From Paraburkholderia sp. IMGN_8 (GTDB lineage: Bacteria > Pseudomonadota > Gammaproteobacteria > Burkholderiales > Burkholderiaceae): a stretch of 64,000 nt of DNA. Made by a program: the position numbers and the translations under genes. Where the stretch lies: positions 1,860,001 through 1,924,000 of the forward strand of contig NZ_CP150901.1 in the NCBI RefSeq assembly GCF_038050405.1, written 5' to 3'. This document shows positions 52,838 to 62,360 of this stretch, in pieces; position 1 is the first letter of the stretch, and the number at the start of each line of letters is the position of its first letter. Under the pieces are notes generated by a model. The model saw only the letters and a program-made list of their open reading frames with translations, had not been told where the DNA came from and made no database searches.

Positions 52838-53812
52838 ATGCACCTCGCTTTCTCCGGCTCCCGAAGCCGGCGGTACCTTTGCGTGTGCCTGATGTTGATT
52901 GGCGGCGTGCTTTCCGCCGGCTTTGCGCAGGCCAACGAAACGGTGTCGATCAGCTATCAGCGTTCGTCGACCCTGTTCATTCTGCTGAAACGAACCGGCG
53001 CGCTGGAGAAGAAGCTCAACGCGCTCGGCTACGACGTGAGCTGGCACGAGTTTTCGACAGGCCTGCTGCAGTCGCTGAACGCCGGCAGCGTCGATCTCCA
53101 CGCGGATGTGGCCGATGCCTTCGCGCTTTTTACGCAAGCCGCCAATGCGCCGTTGACGTACTACGCCGAAGAAACATCTGCGCCTAACGCCCAGGCGATC
53201 ATCGTGCCGCCGGATTCGCCGATTCATACGATGGCCGATCTGAAGGGCAAACGGGTCGCGGTTTCCAAAGGTTCGGGCTGCAATTTCCTGCTGCTGTCCG
53301 CGTTGGCCAAAGCGGGTCTGACAATCAACGACATCCAGGTGCGCTATCTGGAAGCACCTGACGCGCTTGCTGCATTCCGCGGCGGCAACGTCGATGCGTG
53401 GGCCATCTGGGATCCGTTCCTCGCAGCGCAGCAGCGCGAAGCGCATGTCCGCGTGGTCGCGGACGGCGGTGGCGGCGTCGCGCAATACAACCGTTTCTAT
53501 ACGGCAACGACCGCGTTCGCCGACAAACATCCGGACGTGCTGCGAGTCGTATTCGACGAACTGCAAACGACCGGCAAGTGGGTCAAGACGCATCCGCGCG
53601 ACGCCGCGCAGATTCTCGGCCCGGTGTGGGGCAACATTCCCGCGCCCACCGTCGAGCTGGCCAACGGCCGCCGCAGCTACGACATCGTGCCGGTCAGGCG
53701 CGATCAGTTGGCGGAGCAGCAGCGCATCGCCGACACGTATCGCGCGGCCGGACTGATTCCCGCCGCGTTGAAAGCGGCGGACATCCGTATCTGGACGCCG
53801 CCGGCGAAGTAA
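52838..53812 (+). CDS. ssuA: SsuA-like sulfonate-binding periplasmic protein
   Basis: The 324-residue protein has a Sec signal (MHLAFSGSRSRRYLCVCLML, cleaved after AQA) and a type II periplasmic binding fold. NSDxD-like family stretches are VSISYQRSSTLFILLKRTGA, WHEFSTGLLQSLNAGSVDLH and KRVAVSKGSGCNFLLLSALA, and YLEAPDALAAFRGGNVDAWA, WAIWDPFLA. It matches the aliphatic sulfonate (SsuA) group of ABC transporter binding proteins. No permease or ATPase gene lies next to it, so it must use components encoded elsewhere. ATG 52838 is chosen because the signal peptide starts there. A monooxygenase gene follows 61 bp downstream. Confidence 0.88.
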   Translation: MHLAFSGSRSRRYLCVCLMLIGGVLSAGFAQANETVSISYQRSSTLFILLKRTGALEKKLNALGYDVSWHEFSTGLLQSLNAGSVDLHADVADAFALFTQAANAPLTYYAEETSAPNAQAIIVPPDSPIHTMADLKGKRVAVSKGSGCNFLLLSALAKAGLTINDIQVRYLEAPDALAAFRGGNVDAWAIWDPFLAAQQREAHVRVVADGGGGVAQYNRFYTATTAFADKHPDVLRVVFDELQTTGKWVKTHPRDAAQILGPVWGNIPAPTVELANGRRSYDIVPVRRDQLAEQQRIADTYRAAGLIPAALKAADIRIWTPPAK

Positions 53813-53873
53813 TCGCCGCCCTAGTGCAGCAGACGCTCGCGCTGTTTCACCTGTTCAATCACCGGGACTGCCC

Positions 53874-55223
53874 ATGACTTCTGCCGAGACCCGTTCGCCG
53901 CTTCGGCAACTGCATCTGAACGTCAACATTCTGCACTCGGGCTTCCTGCCGTCGGCGTGGCGTGTTGCCGAAGCGGACCCCAACGCCTTCGTCGATGTCG
54001 CGCACTACGTGCGAGTTGCGCAGATTGCCGAAGCCGCGAAGTTCGACGCGGTGTTTCTCGCCGACAATGCGTCAATCGCCGATCAGATCGGCTTTCGCCC
54101 GATCACCGCGCTCGAGCCCACCGTGCTGCTCGCGTGCGTCGCGGCGGCCACCACGCATATTGGCGTGATCGGCACCGCGTCGACGAGTTATAACGAGCCG
54201 TACAACATTGCCCGGCGTTTCTCGACACTCGACCACGTCAGTGCGGGCCGCGCCGGCTGGAACGTCGTGACGACCGCCGACCTCGGGTCGGCGCGCAATT
54301 TCGGCTATACGGCTGTGCCCGATCATGCTGAACGCTATGCGCGGGCCGCCGAATTCACCGAGTTGGTCAAGGCGCTGTGGGATAGCTGGGAAGACGGTGC
54401 GCTGCTTGGCAACAAACTCGATGGCCGCTTTGTCGATACCGAGCGTGTTCATCCCGTCGCGCATCGCGGCAAATACTTCAACGTGGAAGGACCGCTGAAC
54501 CTGCCGCGCTCGCCGCAGGGACATCCGGTGCTGGTGCAGGCCGGCGGCTCGGCTGACGGTCGCGAACTTGCCGCACGGCATGCCGAGGCGGTGTTTTCCG
54601 CATCGCAGTCGTTCGACGAATCGCTGGCGTACGCACGCGATTTGAAGGCGCGCGCCGCGGCGTATGGACGTGCACCGGTCAAGATCTTGCCTGGACTGAC
54701 GACGATCGTCGGTGCAACCGAAGCCGATGCGCTGCGACGTCGCGACGAACTCGTCGATCTGATTCCGTGGACGTATAGCCTGAACCGGCTCGCGGGCACG
54801 CTCGGCATCGGCGTGGAGCGGCTGCACCTGGACGAGCCGCTGCCGCAGGATCTTGCGTTGCCGGGTGGCGGCAGCGGCAACCACACCTTCTTTCACGCGA
54901 TGCTCGCGCAGGCGCGGCGCCACGGTTACACGGTGCGCGAACTGATCCGCTCGATGGCGGGCGGCACGGGGCATCGCGTGATTGTCGGCACGCCCGAGCA
55001 GATCGCGGACGATATCGAACATTGGTTCAGGGAGGGCGCCGCCGATGGCTTCAATCTGATGCCCGATGTTCTGCCGGGCGGCTTGCAGGATTTCGTCGAC
55101 GGTGTTGTGCCGATCTTGCGTCAGCGCGGCATTTTCCGCAGCGAGTATGAAGGCCGTACCCTGCGCGAGCATCTTGGGCTGACGCGGCCGGATAATGGAA
55201 GGTTGTGGCTGAAGACGGCGTAG
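53874..55223 (+). CDS. FMN-dependent monooxygenase, NtaA/SnaA type
   Basis: The 449-residue flavin monooxygenase of the luciferase-like superfamily belongs to the nitrilotriacetate monooxygenase component A / DszA branch. Typical stretches are LHLNVNILHSGFLPSAWR, AKFDAVFLADNASI, ALEPTVLLACVAAAT, ISTLDHVSAGRAGWNVVTT-like LDHVSAGRAGWNVVTTADLG, and GTPEQIADDIEHWFREGAAD near the end. It needs reduced FMN from a separate reductase. Next to ssuA-like and sfnB-like genes it probably desulfonates or desulfurises an organosulfur compound; the substrate is inferred. It ends just before a strong shared terminator. Confidence 0.9.
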   Translation: MTSAETRSPLRQLHLNVNILHSGFLPSAWRVAEADPNAFVDVAHYVRVAQIAEAAKFDAVFLADNASIADQIGFRPITALEPTVLLACVAAATTHIGVIGTASTSYNEPYNIARRFSTLDHVSAGRAGWNVVTTADLGSARNFGYTAVPDHAERYARAAEFTELVKALWDSWEDGALLGNKLDGRFVDTERVHPVAHRGKYFNVEGPLNLPRSPQGHPVLVQAGGSADGRELAARHAEAVFSASQSFDESLAYARDLKARAAAYGRAPVKILPGLTTIVGATEADALRRRDELVDLIPWTYSLNRLAGTLGIGVERLHLDEPLPQDLALPGGGSGNHTFFHAMLAQARRHGYTVRELIRSMAGGTGHRVIVGTPEQIADDIEHWFREGAADGFNLMPDVLPGGLQDFVDGVVPILRQRGIFRSEYEGRTLREHLGLTRPDNGRLWLKTA

Positions 55224-55323
55224 GGCAGCAATTGCAACGTGACCGACGGGCCGTTGATACATGAATCTTCGCGCAGAAATCTGATTGATACCGTCGAACC
55301 AGCTGCTTCCGGGGCGACAAGTC

Positions 55324-55347
55324 CTAAGGCCGCGAAAGCGGCCTTAG
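55324..55347. terminator. Bidirectional hairpin terminator
   Basis: CTAAGGCCGC and GCGGCCTTAG pair perfectly around a GAAA tetraloop, with TGATTTTAG to the right. It lies between the convergent monooxygenase and sfnB-like genes and is well formed for rho-independent termination in the plus direction; the minus side is weaker in T residues. Confidence 0.85.
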
Positions 55348-55370
55348 TGATTTTAGCTTGCGTGATCGGT

Positions 55371-56672
55371 CTATTGACTTGACGCCGTCTGTCGCGCTAC
55401 GCCGAAGCGCTCGTTATGCGCGGTCCCATTCAGATAGAAGTTGCCGATCGCGGCCTCGCGAATGATGGCCGGATTGTGCGACGCCAGCACGCGTGCATTA
55501 CGCCAGTAGCGATCGAAGCGACGCGTCTCGCTGGTCGCCGATGCGCCGCCCACTTCGAACAGCAATGTAGCGGCTTCCAGCGTTTGCTCGATGACGATCT
55601 GCTGTGCCTGGAAGGTCTGGATATCCAGGCGGATATAGGTTTGCTCATCGGCGCGGCCTGCCTGTCGCGCGACCGAGACATCATCGATTGCGCGCGCGAG
55701 CGACGTGCTGATGCTCTGCGTCGAATAGGCGAGGCTGGCGAGGCGGCCGACTACACGATGCACCAGAGGATTGTCGCGCGGGCTGGATTCACCTGGGATG
55801 CCGAAGGTTCTGGTTTTCCCTTGTGTGAATGCGACAGCATCGCGCAGCGCGGCACGGCTGATACCGGCGAGGTTTGCGACATGCAGCGCCTGATAGTAAG
55901 CGGTGAGCAGGCTATTGCGGCGCGGCTCGGACGCGTTATAACGCCGGTACAGGTTCTCGGGCGAGACCGGCACATGTTCGAAACGCGCCGTGCCGCTACC
56001 GGTGAGACGTTGCCCGAAACCGTCCCAATCGTCGATGCGGGCGAGGCCGGGCGTATCGGTTTTGACCAGCACGCGAACGTCGCTCTGACCGTCGTGGGCG
56101 GTGACGTCGACCCAGTCCGCGTAGAGTGTGCCGGTTGTGTAGTACTTCTCGCCGTCGAGATGCCATGCGCCATCGGTTTGGCTCAGACGTACGCTGTTGT
56201 TGGTGACGCCGGTACGTTCGGAAACGGCGCCGCCGACGATTTGACCTTGCGCGATGCGTGTCAGCCACCGGTCGCGAAGCGGTTCATCGTCATTTTCCAG
56301 AAGCGATTCGATGAAGCCACCATGTACTCGCAGGATCTGCGGGAGATTCGAGTCCGCTTCGCCGAGCCGCGTGACTAACGCAAAGAATTCTGTGAGTGTG
56401 ATGCCGTCGCCGCCATATTGTTTCGGCACACGCAGCTTTGTGTAGCCCGCTTCGCGCAGCCATTCCACTGGTGCGTAGGCTAGTTCGCGATTTTGCTCAC
56501 GATGGATTGCGCCTTCGGCGATTTTGTTGAAGATTGGCGCGAAGCGGCGGGTTAGGGGGTCTTCGCCGAAGAGGCGGGTTGTATCAGCGATGGGGGTGGT
56601 CTGGCCTTCCGCACCAGATGGGGAGGCGCCCGGCGCGGCTTGAGCGAAGGCGCGGGATTCGATTGCTGTCAT
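55371..56672 (-). CDS. SfnB-family acyl-CoA dehydrogenase-like oxidoreductase
   Basis: The 433-residue flavoprotein has the acyl-CoA dehydrogenase fold. The N-terminal domain has YTKLRVPKQYGGDGITLTEF, the middle VGGAVSERTGVTNNSVRLSQ (flavin contact region) and DGEKYYTTGTLYADWVDVTA, and the C-terminal helices end ASHNPAIIREAAIGNFYLNG. This is the SfnB sulfur-acquisition group, related to DszC and dibenzothiophene-type monooxygenases, which oxidise sulfur compounds using reduced flavin. ATG 56672 has GGAG just upstream. It converges with the SnaA-like gene, the two making an organosulfur module. Element R6 lies upstream, so its promoter must sit near or inside the element edge. Confidence 0.88.
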   Translation of the reverse strand: MTAIESRAFAQAAPGASPSGAEGQTTPIADTTRLFGEDPLTRRFAPIFNKIAEGAIHREQNRELAYAPVEWLREAGYTKLRVPKQYGGDGITLTEFFALVTRLGEADSNLPQILRVHGGFIESLLENDDEPLRDRWLTRIAQGQIVGGAVSERTGVTNNSVRLSQTDGAWHLDGEKYYTTGTLYADWVDVTAHDGQSDVRVLVKTDTPGLARIDDWDGFGQRLTGSGTARFEHVPVSPENLYRRYNASEPRRNSLLTAYYQALHVANLAGISRAALRDAVAFTQGKTRTFGIPGESSPRDNPLVHRVVGRLASLAYSTQSISTSLARAIDDVSVARQAGRADEQTYIRLDIQTFQAQQIVIEQTLEAATLLFEVGGASATSETRRFDRYWRNARVLASHNPAIIREAAIGNFYLNGTAHNERFGVARQTASSQ

Positions 56673-56790
56673 GGAGTCTCCGAAACGGAATATGAGCAAT
56701 GCGGGATGCTCAACCCGCTAACGGTAAGGGAGGCATGGGGTGGGGGGCAAATAAGGGTTTGCCGGATTCTTAGCAGGGTTTGAGAAATGG

Positions 56791-57660
56791 GGGTTTTGCC
56801 TGCTCGGCGCTTTTTGGCTGTGTGCCTACGGTGTTGGCCTTTCCTTGATTTGATATTGGTCTATTAGCGTCGCCCCTGTGCGGGGCAGGCACTTACTTTC
56901 TTTGCCCACCAAGTGGACTTCCTTCGGGGCGCCGCCGCAAAGAAAGTAAGCAAAGAAAGCTTCACACCGCTAATTCTTAAGCGGGTCCTCTGGCTTGGAG
57001 GAGGTAGTGGAGCATCTGGAATCTGTGCTCTCGCACATTCCGCGCTTGTGACAAGGCAGTCATACTTCCCGCCTCGCACTGCGTGCTCGCCGGAAGGGTC
57101 TGCCAGGCAAACCAGTGGCTTCGCTTTGGTTCGGTGGGAGCCATCGGCCGCACCTCGGCGAGGGGCTGAAATGTGAATGTGCGGGCCACTTCTCTGAACG
57201 AAACGCAGCTGCGAGTTACGCCGACGGAGCAAAGGCAAGCCGTTACGCTTGAACAACCGCAGGCGCCGGAAGCACCCGAAGGGCTCTACAGTTTTATGAA
57301 GTGCTGCTTCGGTGCGCGTAGCGCCGCCGGTCGCGTCAAGCGAAACGTTGACGCGAAAACGGAGGGCGGTTTTGTGAAGTACCGCATCGGCGCGCGCAGC
57401 GCCGCCGGAAGTATGACTGCCTTGTCACCAGCGCCGAATGTGCGAGAACACTGATTCCAGATGCTCCACTACCTCCTCCAAGCCAGGGGACCCTCTTAAG
57501 AGCTAGCGGTGTGAAGCCGCTTTCTTTGCTTACTTTCTTTGCGGCGGCAAAGAAAGTAAGTGCCTGCCCCGCACAGGGGCGACGCTAATAAACCAATATC
57601 AATTCAAGGAAAGGCCACCGCCGCAGGCACACAGCTAAAAAGCGCCGCGAAGGCAAAAAA
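56791..57660. repeat. Palindromic element R6, full length
   Basis: Left arm 56791-57070 (subtype B with the GTGGACTTCCTTCGGGG insert) and right arm 57370-57660 (subtype B) are inverted. The left arm lacks the middle of AGCGGCTTCACACCGCT (it reads AAGCTTCACACCGC), a small deletion. The inner motif GTGCGCGTAGCGCCGCCGG near 57312 repeats that at 57390. The element lies between two co-directional genes (sfnB-like start and ABC permease stop) and ends three bases from the permease stop. Confidence 0.88.
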
Positions 57661-57662
57661 AC

Positions 57663-58568
57663 CTACCTTATTCCACTAACCACCCGCCTCCGAGCCAACC
57701 CCCGCACTGCGAGTAAACAAACAACCATCACGGTAAGTGACAAAACCGTAGTCACAGTCCCAAGAGCATAAATCACAGGCGTAGTCACCGAAGTGGTGAG
57801 CCCCTGCAACTCAAGTGGCAAAGTATTCTGATCACCAATAGCCTGCGAGGTACGAGCAATCTCATCCCATGAAAGAGTGAACCCGAACATGGCGACGCCA
57901 ACCACCGAAGGTCCGATGATAGGCAGAACAACATGCCGAAAGCTCTGCCACGGCGTGGCGCCCAGGTCCCTTGAAGCTTCCTCATAAGCCGGATTAAACC
58001 GGTTAAAAACAGCGAACATCACCAACAAACCGAAAGGCAACGTCCAGGTGAGATGCGCGCCAAGCGCGGAGGTAAACAGGCCCATCGAAGTGGTATAGCC
58101 ATCGGCGAAAGACTGATACCCCCACGCGGCAGCGAGATACTTGACACCGTTATCGAGCAACCGGAACGTCAACCCAATCCCAAGCGAAACAATGATCGAG
58201 GGCATGATGAGGCTGGCGACAGACACATAAAACACCGCCGTATCGCCCCGAAAGCGCCTGCGAAAAGCCAACCCCGCAGCAACAGAAAACAGAACAGTGA
58301 GAACAGTGACAGCCAAAGCGAGCCGCACGGATCGCCCAAACGCGGCCCAGATATCGACGTCGCCGACACCGTCGCGCAACACGGCAAACCAGTGCAGAGA
58401 AACACCACGCATCGGAAACGTAAGCCCGCCCTCAGGTCCCTGAAAGGACAGAATAAAAATCGTGATGACCGGTCCATACAAAAACAGCACGAACAACCCG
58501 AACAGCAATGCAAGCCAGTAAAAACTCGCCGGGCGATGCTCGCGATGTTTGAGGCGAGTAGCCTGCAT
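57663..58568 (-). CDS. ABC transporter permease, PotC-like
   Basis: The 301-residue inner-membrane permease has six predicted helices. The binding-protein-dependent transport signature is YEEASRDLGATPWQSFRHVVLP, the EAA loop that contacts the ATPase. It matches the PotC/spermidine-putrescine type of importer. Its ATG lies one base after the stop of the partner permease gene, so translation is coupled. The gene ends three bases from element R6. The solute is not determined by the permease. Confidence 0.92.
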   Translation of the reverse strand: MQATRLKHREHRPASFYWLALLFGLFVLFLYGPVITIFILSFQGPEGGLTFPMRGVSLHWFAVLRDGVGDVDIWAAFGRSVRLALAVTVLTVLFSVAAGLAFRRRFRGDTAVFYVSVASLIMPSIIVSLGIGLTFRLLDNGVKYLAAAWGYQSFADGYTTSMGLFTSALGAHLTWTLPFGLLVMFAVFNRFNPAYEEASRDLGATPWQSFRHVVLPIIGPSVVGVAMFGFTLSWDEIARTSQAIGDQNTLPLELQGLTTSVTTPVIYALGTVTTVLSLTVMVVCLLAVRGLARRRVVSGIR

Positions 58569-58569
58569 A

Positions 58570-59484
58570 TCAAAGCTCCTTCCGGATGTCGACCACCCGC
58601 GTCAAGCCCCACACAATCATCAACACGACTGCAAGAAGAATGATCGCGTTAGCCGCCGCAGCGGGAAATTGCAGGTAACCGGTCTGAACCTGAATGATCT
58701 TGCCGACCGAAGCAATCTGCTGACCGCCCATCACGCCAACGGTCAAAAAGTCGCCCATCACGATCGTGATCACGAAGATCGAGCCGATCACAATGCCGGT
58801 CTTCGATAACGGCAACACCACGTTACGAATCACCTGCCAGCCACTCGCGCCGGCATCGCGCGCGGCTTCGAGCAATGAGCGGTCGATGCGCATCATCGCG
58901 TTGAAAATCGGCACAATCATGAAAAAGGTGTAGAGGTGGACGAATGCCAGCACCACCGAAAAATTCGAATACAGCAGCCATTCAAGCGGCTGGTCGATCA
59001 GATGCGTGCCCAGCAACGCCTGATTGACGAGCCCGTTGCGGCCGAGCAGCGGCATCCACGAGATCATCCGGATCACGTTCGAGGTCCAGAACGGAATTGT
59101 GCAGATGAGGAACAGTACCGTCTGCATACTCGTCGTGCGCACGTGGAACGACAGGAAGTACGCGATCGAAAAACCCAGCAGCAACGTGACGGCCCACACG
59201 ATCGCGCAGAACTTGAGCGTGGACCAATACGTCTTGAACGTCACGCAGACATCCGTCATCGACGAGCAGCCGTTGAAAATCGCCGCGTAATTCTTGAGCG
59301 TGAAGGCCGGAATGATCTGGTATTCGTTGAAGTCCCAGAAACTGACGATCAGCGTGATGACGAGCGGTACGATGAAGAACAGCACAAACGTCAAAGTGAG
59401 AGGGGTGGCCTGCAGCCATGCCGGCGCGCGTCGGTGCTTGACGGGTTCGTCCTGCGCATGGGAGGGAAGGTCGATCGTTGCCAT
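58570..59484 (-). CDS. ABC transporter permease, PotB-like
   Basis: The 304-residue permease has six helices and the EAA loop as LLEAARDAGASGWQVIRNVVLP. The first periplasmic loop after helix 1 is long (about residues 45-75) and contains two cysteines (NGCSSMTDVC) that could form a disulfide bond. It pairs with the PotC-like permease encoded immediately downstream. It lies 117 bp downstream of the binding-protein gene in the same operon. Confidence 0.92.
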   Translation of the reverse strand: MATIDLPSHAQDEPVKHRRAPAWLQATPLTLTFVLFFIVPLVITLIVSFWDFNEYQIIPAFTLKNYAAIFNGCSSMTDVCVTFKTYWSTLKFCAIVWAVTLLLGFSIAYFLSFHVRTTSMQTVLFLICTIPFWTSNVIRMISWMPLLGRNGLVNQALLGTHLIDQPLEWLLYSNFSVVLAFVHLYTFFMIVPIFNAMMRIDRSLLEAARDAGASGWQVIRNVVLPLSKTGIVIGSIFVITIVMGDFLTVGVMGGQQIASVGKIIQVQTGYLQFPAAAANAIILLAVVLMIVWGLTRVVDIRKEL

Positions 59485-59601
59485 GGGCGGTATTTAAGGA
59501 TTGACTGCGACGGATTGACTGCGGTGGAATTAATGGGCCGTCGGAAATGCTGCGGGTGCCGGCGCGCGAGGCGCCGGCAGCGTGTCAACCCGCTCCGGCT
59601 A

Positions 59602-60897
59602 TCAAGCCGCGATGAATTCGTTCCACTTCTGCACCATATAAATGTTCTCGTCCATCACCGCATTCCAGCAGGCAATCGCGCCCATCCGCTGGTTGTACGA
59701 GCCGCCGTCGCGCACGGTGCCGGTCTTTTCGAGCAACTGGCCGTCCGGCGCCTTGATGTCCTGCGTGGCCGGCTTGCCCTCGATCCAGTAATCCCACTCG
59801 TAAGGTTGCATGTGGGCTTTCGCGGTTTCGAGCACGCCCGAGTAGTAGCCCTGGCGCATCAGGTAAGCGCCGGCCCAGCCGTTCTGGAACCAGTTGACGA
59901 ACTCGTACGCGGCATCGAGTTTCTTGCCTTGCAGCGAGCGCGGAAAGCCGAAGCCCGATGCCCACGAGCGGTAGCCTTCCTTGAGCGGCTGGAACGCGCA
60001 GGCGACGCCCATGGTACGCACCTTCGTCACCGCGGGCGACCACATCGACTGGATCACCACTTCACCGGAGGCCATCAGGTTCACGCTTTCGTTAAAGTCC
60101 TTCCAGAACGCGCGGAACTGGCCGGCGCGCTTGGCTTCGATCAGAATCCTGATGGTCTGGTCGATCTCGGCCTTCGTCATATTGCCCTTGTCGCCGTACT
60201 TGACGTGACCCATCGCCTCGATCGCCATCGCCGAATCCATGATGCCGATCGCGGGAATGTTGAGCAACGCCGCCTTGCCCTTGAACTGCGGATTGAGCAG
60301 TTCGGCCCAGCTGTTGATCGGGCGCTTGATCAGGTCGGGGCGAATGCCAAGCGTATCGGCGTTATACGTGGTGGGAATCAGCGTCATCCATTCGGTCGGC
60401 GTCGCGGAGAATTCGGTGGAGCGCGGACCGGTCAGGAACATGACCTTCTTCGGCGCGGTACCTTGATCGCCGATCTTCTTGCCGTTCACTTCGCCACGCG
60501 TGAGTACCGGCGTGATCTTGTCGGCGAGCTTGATTCGCTTCGCGTCGAGGCCAGCGAGCGTGCCGGCCGGAATCAGCTTCTTGAGCGCGAAATATTCGGT
60601 GTCGACAATGTCGAACGAGTTCGGTTGCGTGATGATGCGCTTGGCGACGTCGTCGGTGGTCACCGGCACGTATTGAATCTCAATGCCGGTGTCTTCCTTG
60701 AATTTCTTCGCGATGTCGGCGCTCTGGTTGACCGCCGTGCCGAGATAGCGCAACGTGATCTTCTCTTGCGCATGCACGTACGGAAAGCCGGCAATACCGG
60801 CCGCCGCCACCGCGCCCTTGATGAACGTGCGGCGCGACAGGCCTTTTTCCGTCAGGTCGGATGAGGCCGCTGCCGGGCTCTCGTTCGCTTCACTCAT
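59602..60897 (-). CDS. Periplasmic solute-binding protein, PotD-like, Tat-exported
   Basis: The 431-residue protein has a twin-arginine signal (SRRTFIKGAVAAAGIAGF, about residues 21-38, cut near HAQ). A type II binding fold follows: ITLRYLGTAVNQSADIAKKF, DTGIEIQYVPVTTDDVAKRI, SFDIVDTEYFALKKLIPAG and YEFVNWFQNGWAGAYLMRQG. This is the extracellular solute-binding family 1 / PotD type. The Tat route is unusual for PotD, which normally uses Sec, but is known for some ABC binding proteins. GAGGAG seven bases upstream supports ATG 60897. Ligand unknown; context suggests a nitrogen compound. Confidence 0.9.
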   Translation of the reverse strand: MSEANESPAAASSDLTEKGLSRRTFIKGAVAAAGIAGFPYVHAQEKITLRYLGTAVNQSADIAKKFKEDTGIEIQYVPVTTDDVAKRIITQPNSFDIVDTEYFALKKLIPAGTLAGLDAKRIKLADKITPVLTRGEVNGKKIGDQGTAPKKVMFLTGPRSTEFSATPTEWMTLIPTTYNADTLGIRPDLIKRPINSWAELLNPQFKGKAALLNIPAIGIMDSAMAIEAMGHVKYGDKGNMTKAEIDQTIRILIEAKRAGQFRAFWKDFNESVNLMASGEVVIQSMWSPAVTKVRTMGVACAFQPLKEGYRSWASGFGFPRSLQGKKLDAAYEFVNWFQNGWAGAYLMRQGYYSGVLETAKAHMQPYEWDYWIEGKPATQDIKAPDGQLLEKTGTVRDGGSYNQRMGAIACWNAVMDENIYMVQKWNEFIAA

Positions 60898-60984
60898 TGC
60901 TTTCTCCTCAATTGATGCTCAGTTGACGTTCCGGTTCATCAGACGTTCTCTTCACAGCCATATAGCGCAATACCGTGCAAACGC

Positions 60985-62043
60985 TCAGGCTGCCAGCGGG
61001 TGTGCGTCCTGTTCGTTCCACCAGACCACCACGCGTGCTTCGGGACCAAGCCGCGCCGGATCGTAATCGCCATCGCTCACGAGCGAGATCAGTTCAGGTG
61101 AGCCGTCGAGCGGGTCGAGTGTCATGCGCAAATGGGTGCCCTGGTACTCGGCTTCGCGCACCGTGCACGGCACGCCGCCAATCCGCGTGAGACCGCTTTC
61201 GCCGCCCGCCGTCTGGACCGGCGTCACGCCGTGCGGCACCACGCGCAAATGGTCGGCGCGCACGGTAAACAAGCGGCCGTTCGTGTTGAATACGTTGTGG
61301 CCGCCAAGAAAGCGTGCGACGAACTCAGTGCGCGGACGATTGAAGACTTCGTGCGGCGGGCCGCTTTGTTCGACGCGGCCATGGCTCATCACGACCACCA
61401 GATCGGCAAGCGCCATCGCTTCTTCCTGCGAGTGCGTGACGTGCACGAAGGTGATGCCGAGTTCTTTCTGCCAGCGCTTGAGTTCGGCGCGCATCTGAAC
61501 GCGCAGGAATGGATCGAGCGCGGACAGCGGTTCGTCGAGCAACAGGCAGCCGGGCTGATTCAGCAACGCACGCGCGAGTGCTACGCGCTGCTGCTGGCCG
61601 CCAGATAGCTGCGCCGGTTTGCGTTCGGCATACGCCGACATCGCGACGAGCTCCAGCAGTTCGCCGGCACGTTTGCGGCGCACGTCCTTCGCGACGCCGC
61701 GCATCTTCAGGCTGAATGCGACGTTATCGAGCGCGCTCAGATGCGGGAACAGCGCATAGTTCTGGAACACCATGGCGGTGCCGCGGGCGGCGGGCTCTTC
61801 GCGTGTGACGTTGCGGCCCGCGATCAGGATGTCGCCTTCGGTGACCGATTCATGCCCGGCGATCATGCGCAAGGTCGACGTCTTGCCGCATCCGGATGGC
61901 CCGAGCAGACAGCAGTACTGGCCGCCCGCAATGCGCAGATCGATCGCGTCGACGGCGAGCGCGTCGCCGTATTGCTTCGACACGTGCACCAGTTCGATAT
62001 CGGCGGCTTTGGTTTCGAGCACCGTTGAAGCAGGCTGAATCAT
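60985..62043 (-). CDS. ABC transporter ATP-binding protein, PotA-like
   Basis: The 352-residue ATPase has Walker A GPSGCGKT (48-55), the Q-loop in [12 protein letters not shown], the signature LSGGQQQR (146-153), Walker [12 protein letters not shown] and the switch His in [11 protein letters not shown]-terminal TOBE regulatory domain follows from about residue 275 ([12 protein letters not shown]). It powers the PotB/C-like permease pair. It is first in the operon. ATG 62043 gives the usual N-terminus; upstream in-frame sequence is not conserved. Confidence 0.92.
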   Translation of the reverse strand: MIQPASTVLETKAADIELVHVSKQYGDALAVDAIDLRIAGGQYCCLLGPSGCGKTSTLRMIAGHESVTEGDILIAGRNVTREEPAARGTAMVFQNYALFPHLSALDNVAFSLKMRGVAKDVRRKRAGELLELVAMSAYAERKPAQLSGGQQQRVALARALLNQPGCLLLDEPLSALDPFLRVQMRAELKRWQKELGITFVHVTHSQEEAMALADLVVVMSHGRVEQSGPPHEVFNRPRTEFVARFLGGHNVFNTNGRLFTVRADHLRVVPHGVTPVQTAGGESGLTRIGGVPCTVREAEYQGTHLRMTLDPLDGSPELISLVSDGDYDPARLGPEARVVVWWNEQDAHPLAA

Positions 62044-62360
62044 GAAGTAGGTGTCCTCGTGAACGGCGAAGGCTGGCCGCAAGCGCGACGGCAAGCCGCA
62101 GCGTGTGCGAAACCATGCAAATGCAAGACATGTGCCATCCGCTGCATCGGCATGCTTGTTAATTGCAAACGCGCTGCGGTGCTTAACGTCTACAAGTTGG
62201 CTCACATATTGCAAACGATCCGAAGCATCGATCGTCGGCGATCAAACGGGCTTATTTGCGCGATCGCGGTGCGTCTTCGATCCGTCACGGGGCATGATCC
62301 GGCCAACGCGGTTCATCCGGCGCGCTACCCGTCGCTTATCGTCACCGATGGCTTCTTTAA
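62044..62360. other. Divergent promoter region of the ABC importer and deacetylase operons
   Basis: The 317 bp between potA-like (minus) and the deacetylase gene (plus) must hold both promoters and is the natural target of the GntR regulator encoded two genes on. I could not pick out one convincing palindromic operator by eye. Confidence 0.45.

Noticed and set aside
58936..60864. A 642-codon plus-strand frame
   Set aside because: It is antisense to the PotB-like and PotD-like genes, whose products are clear.
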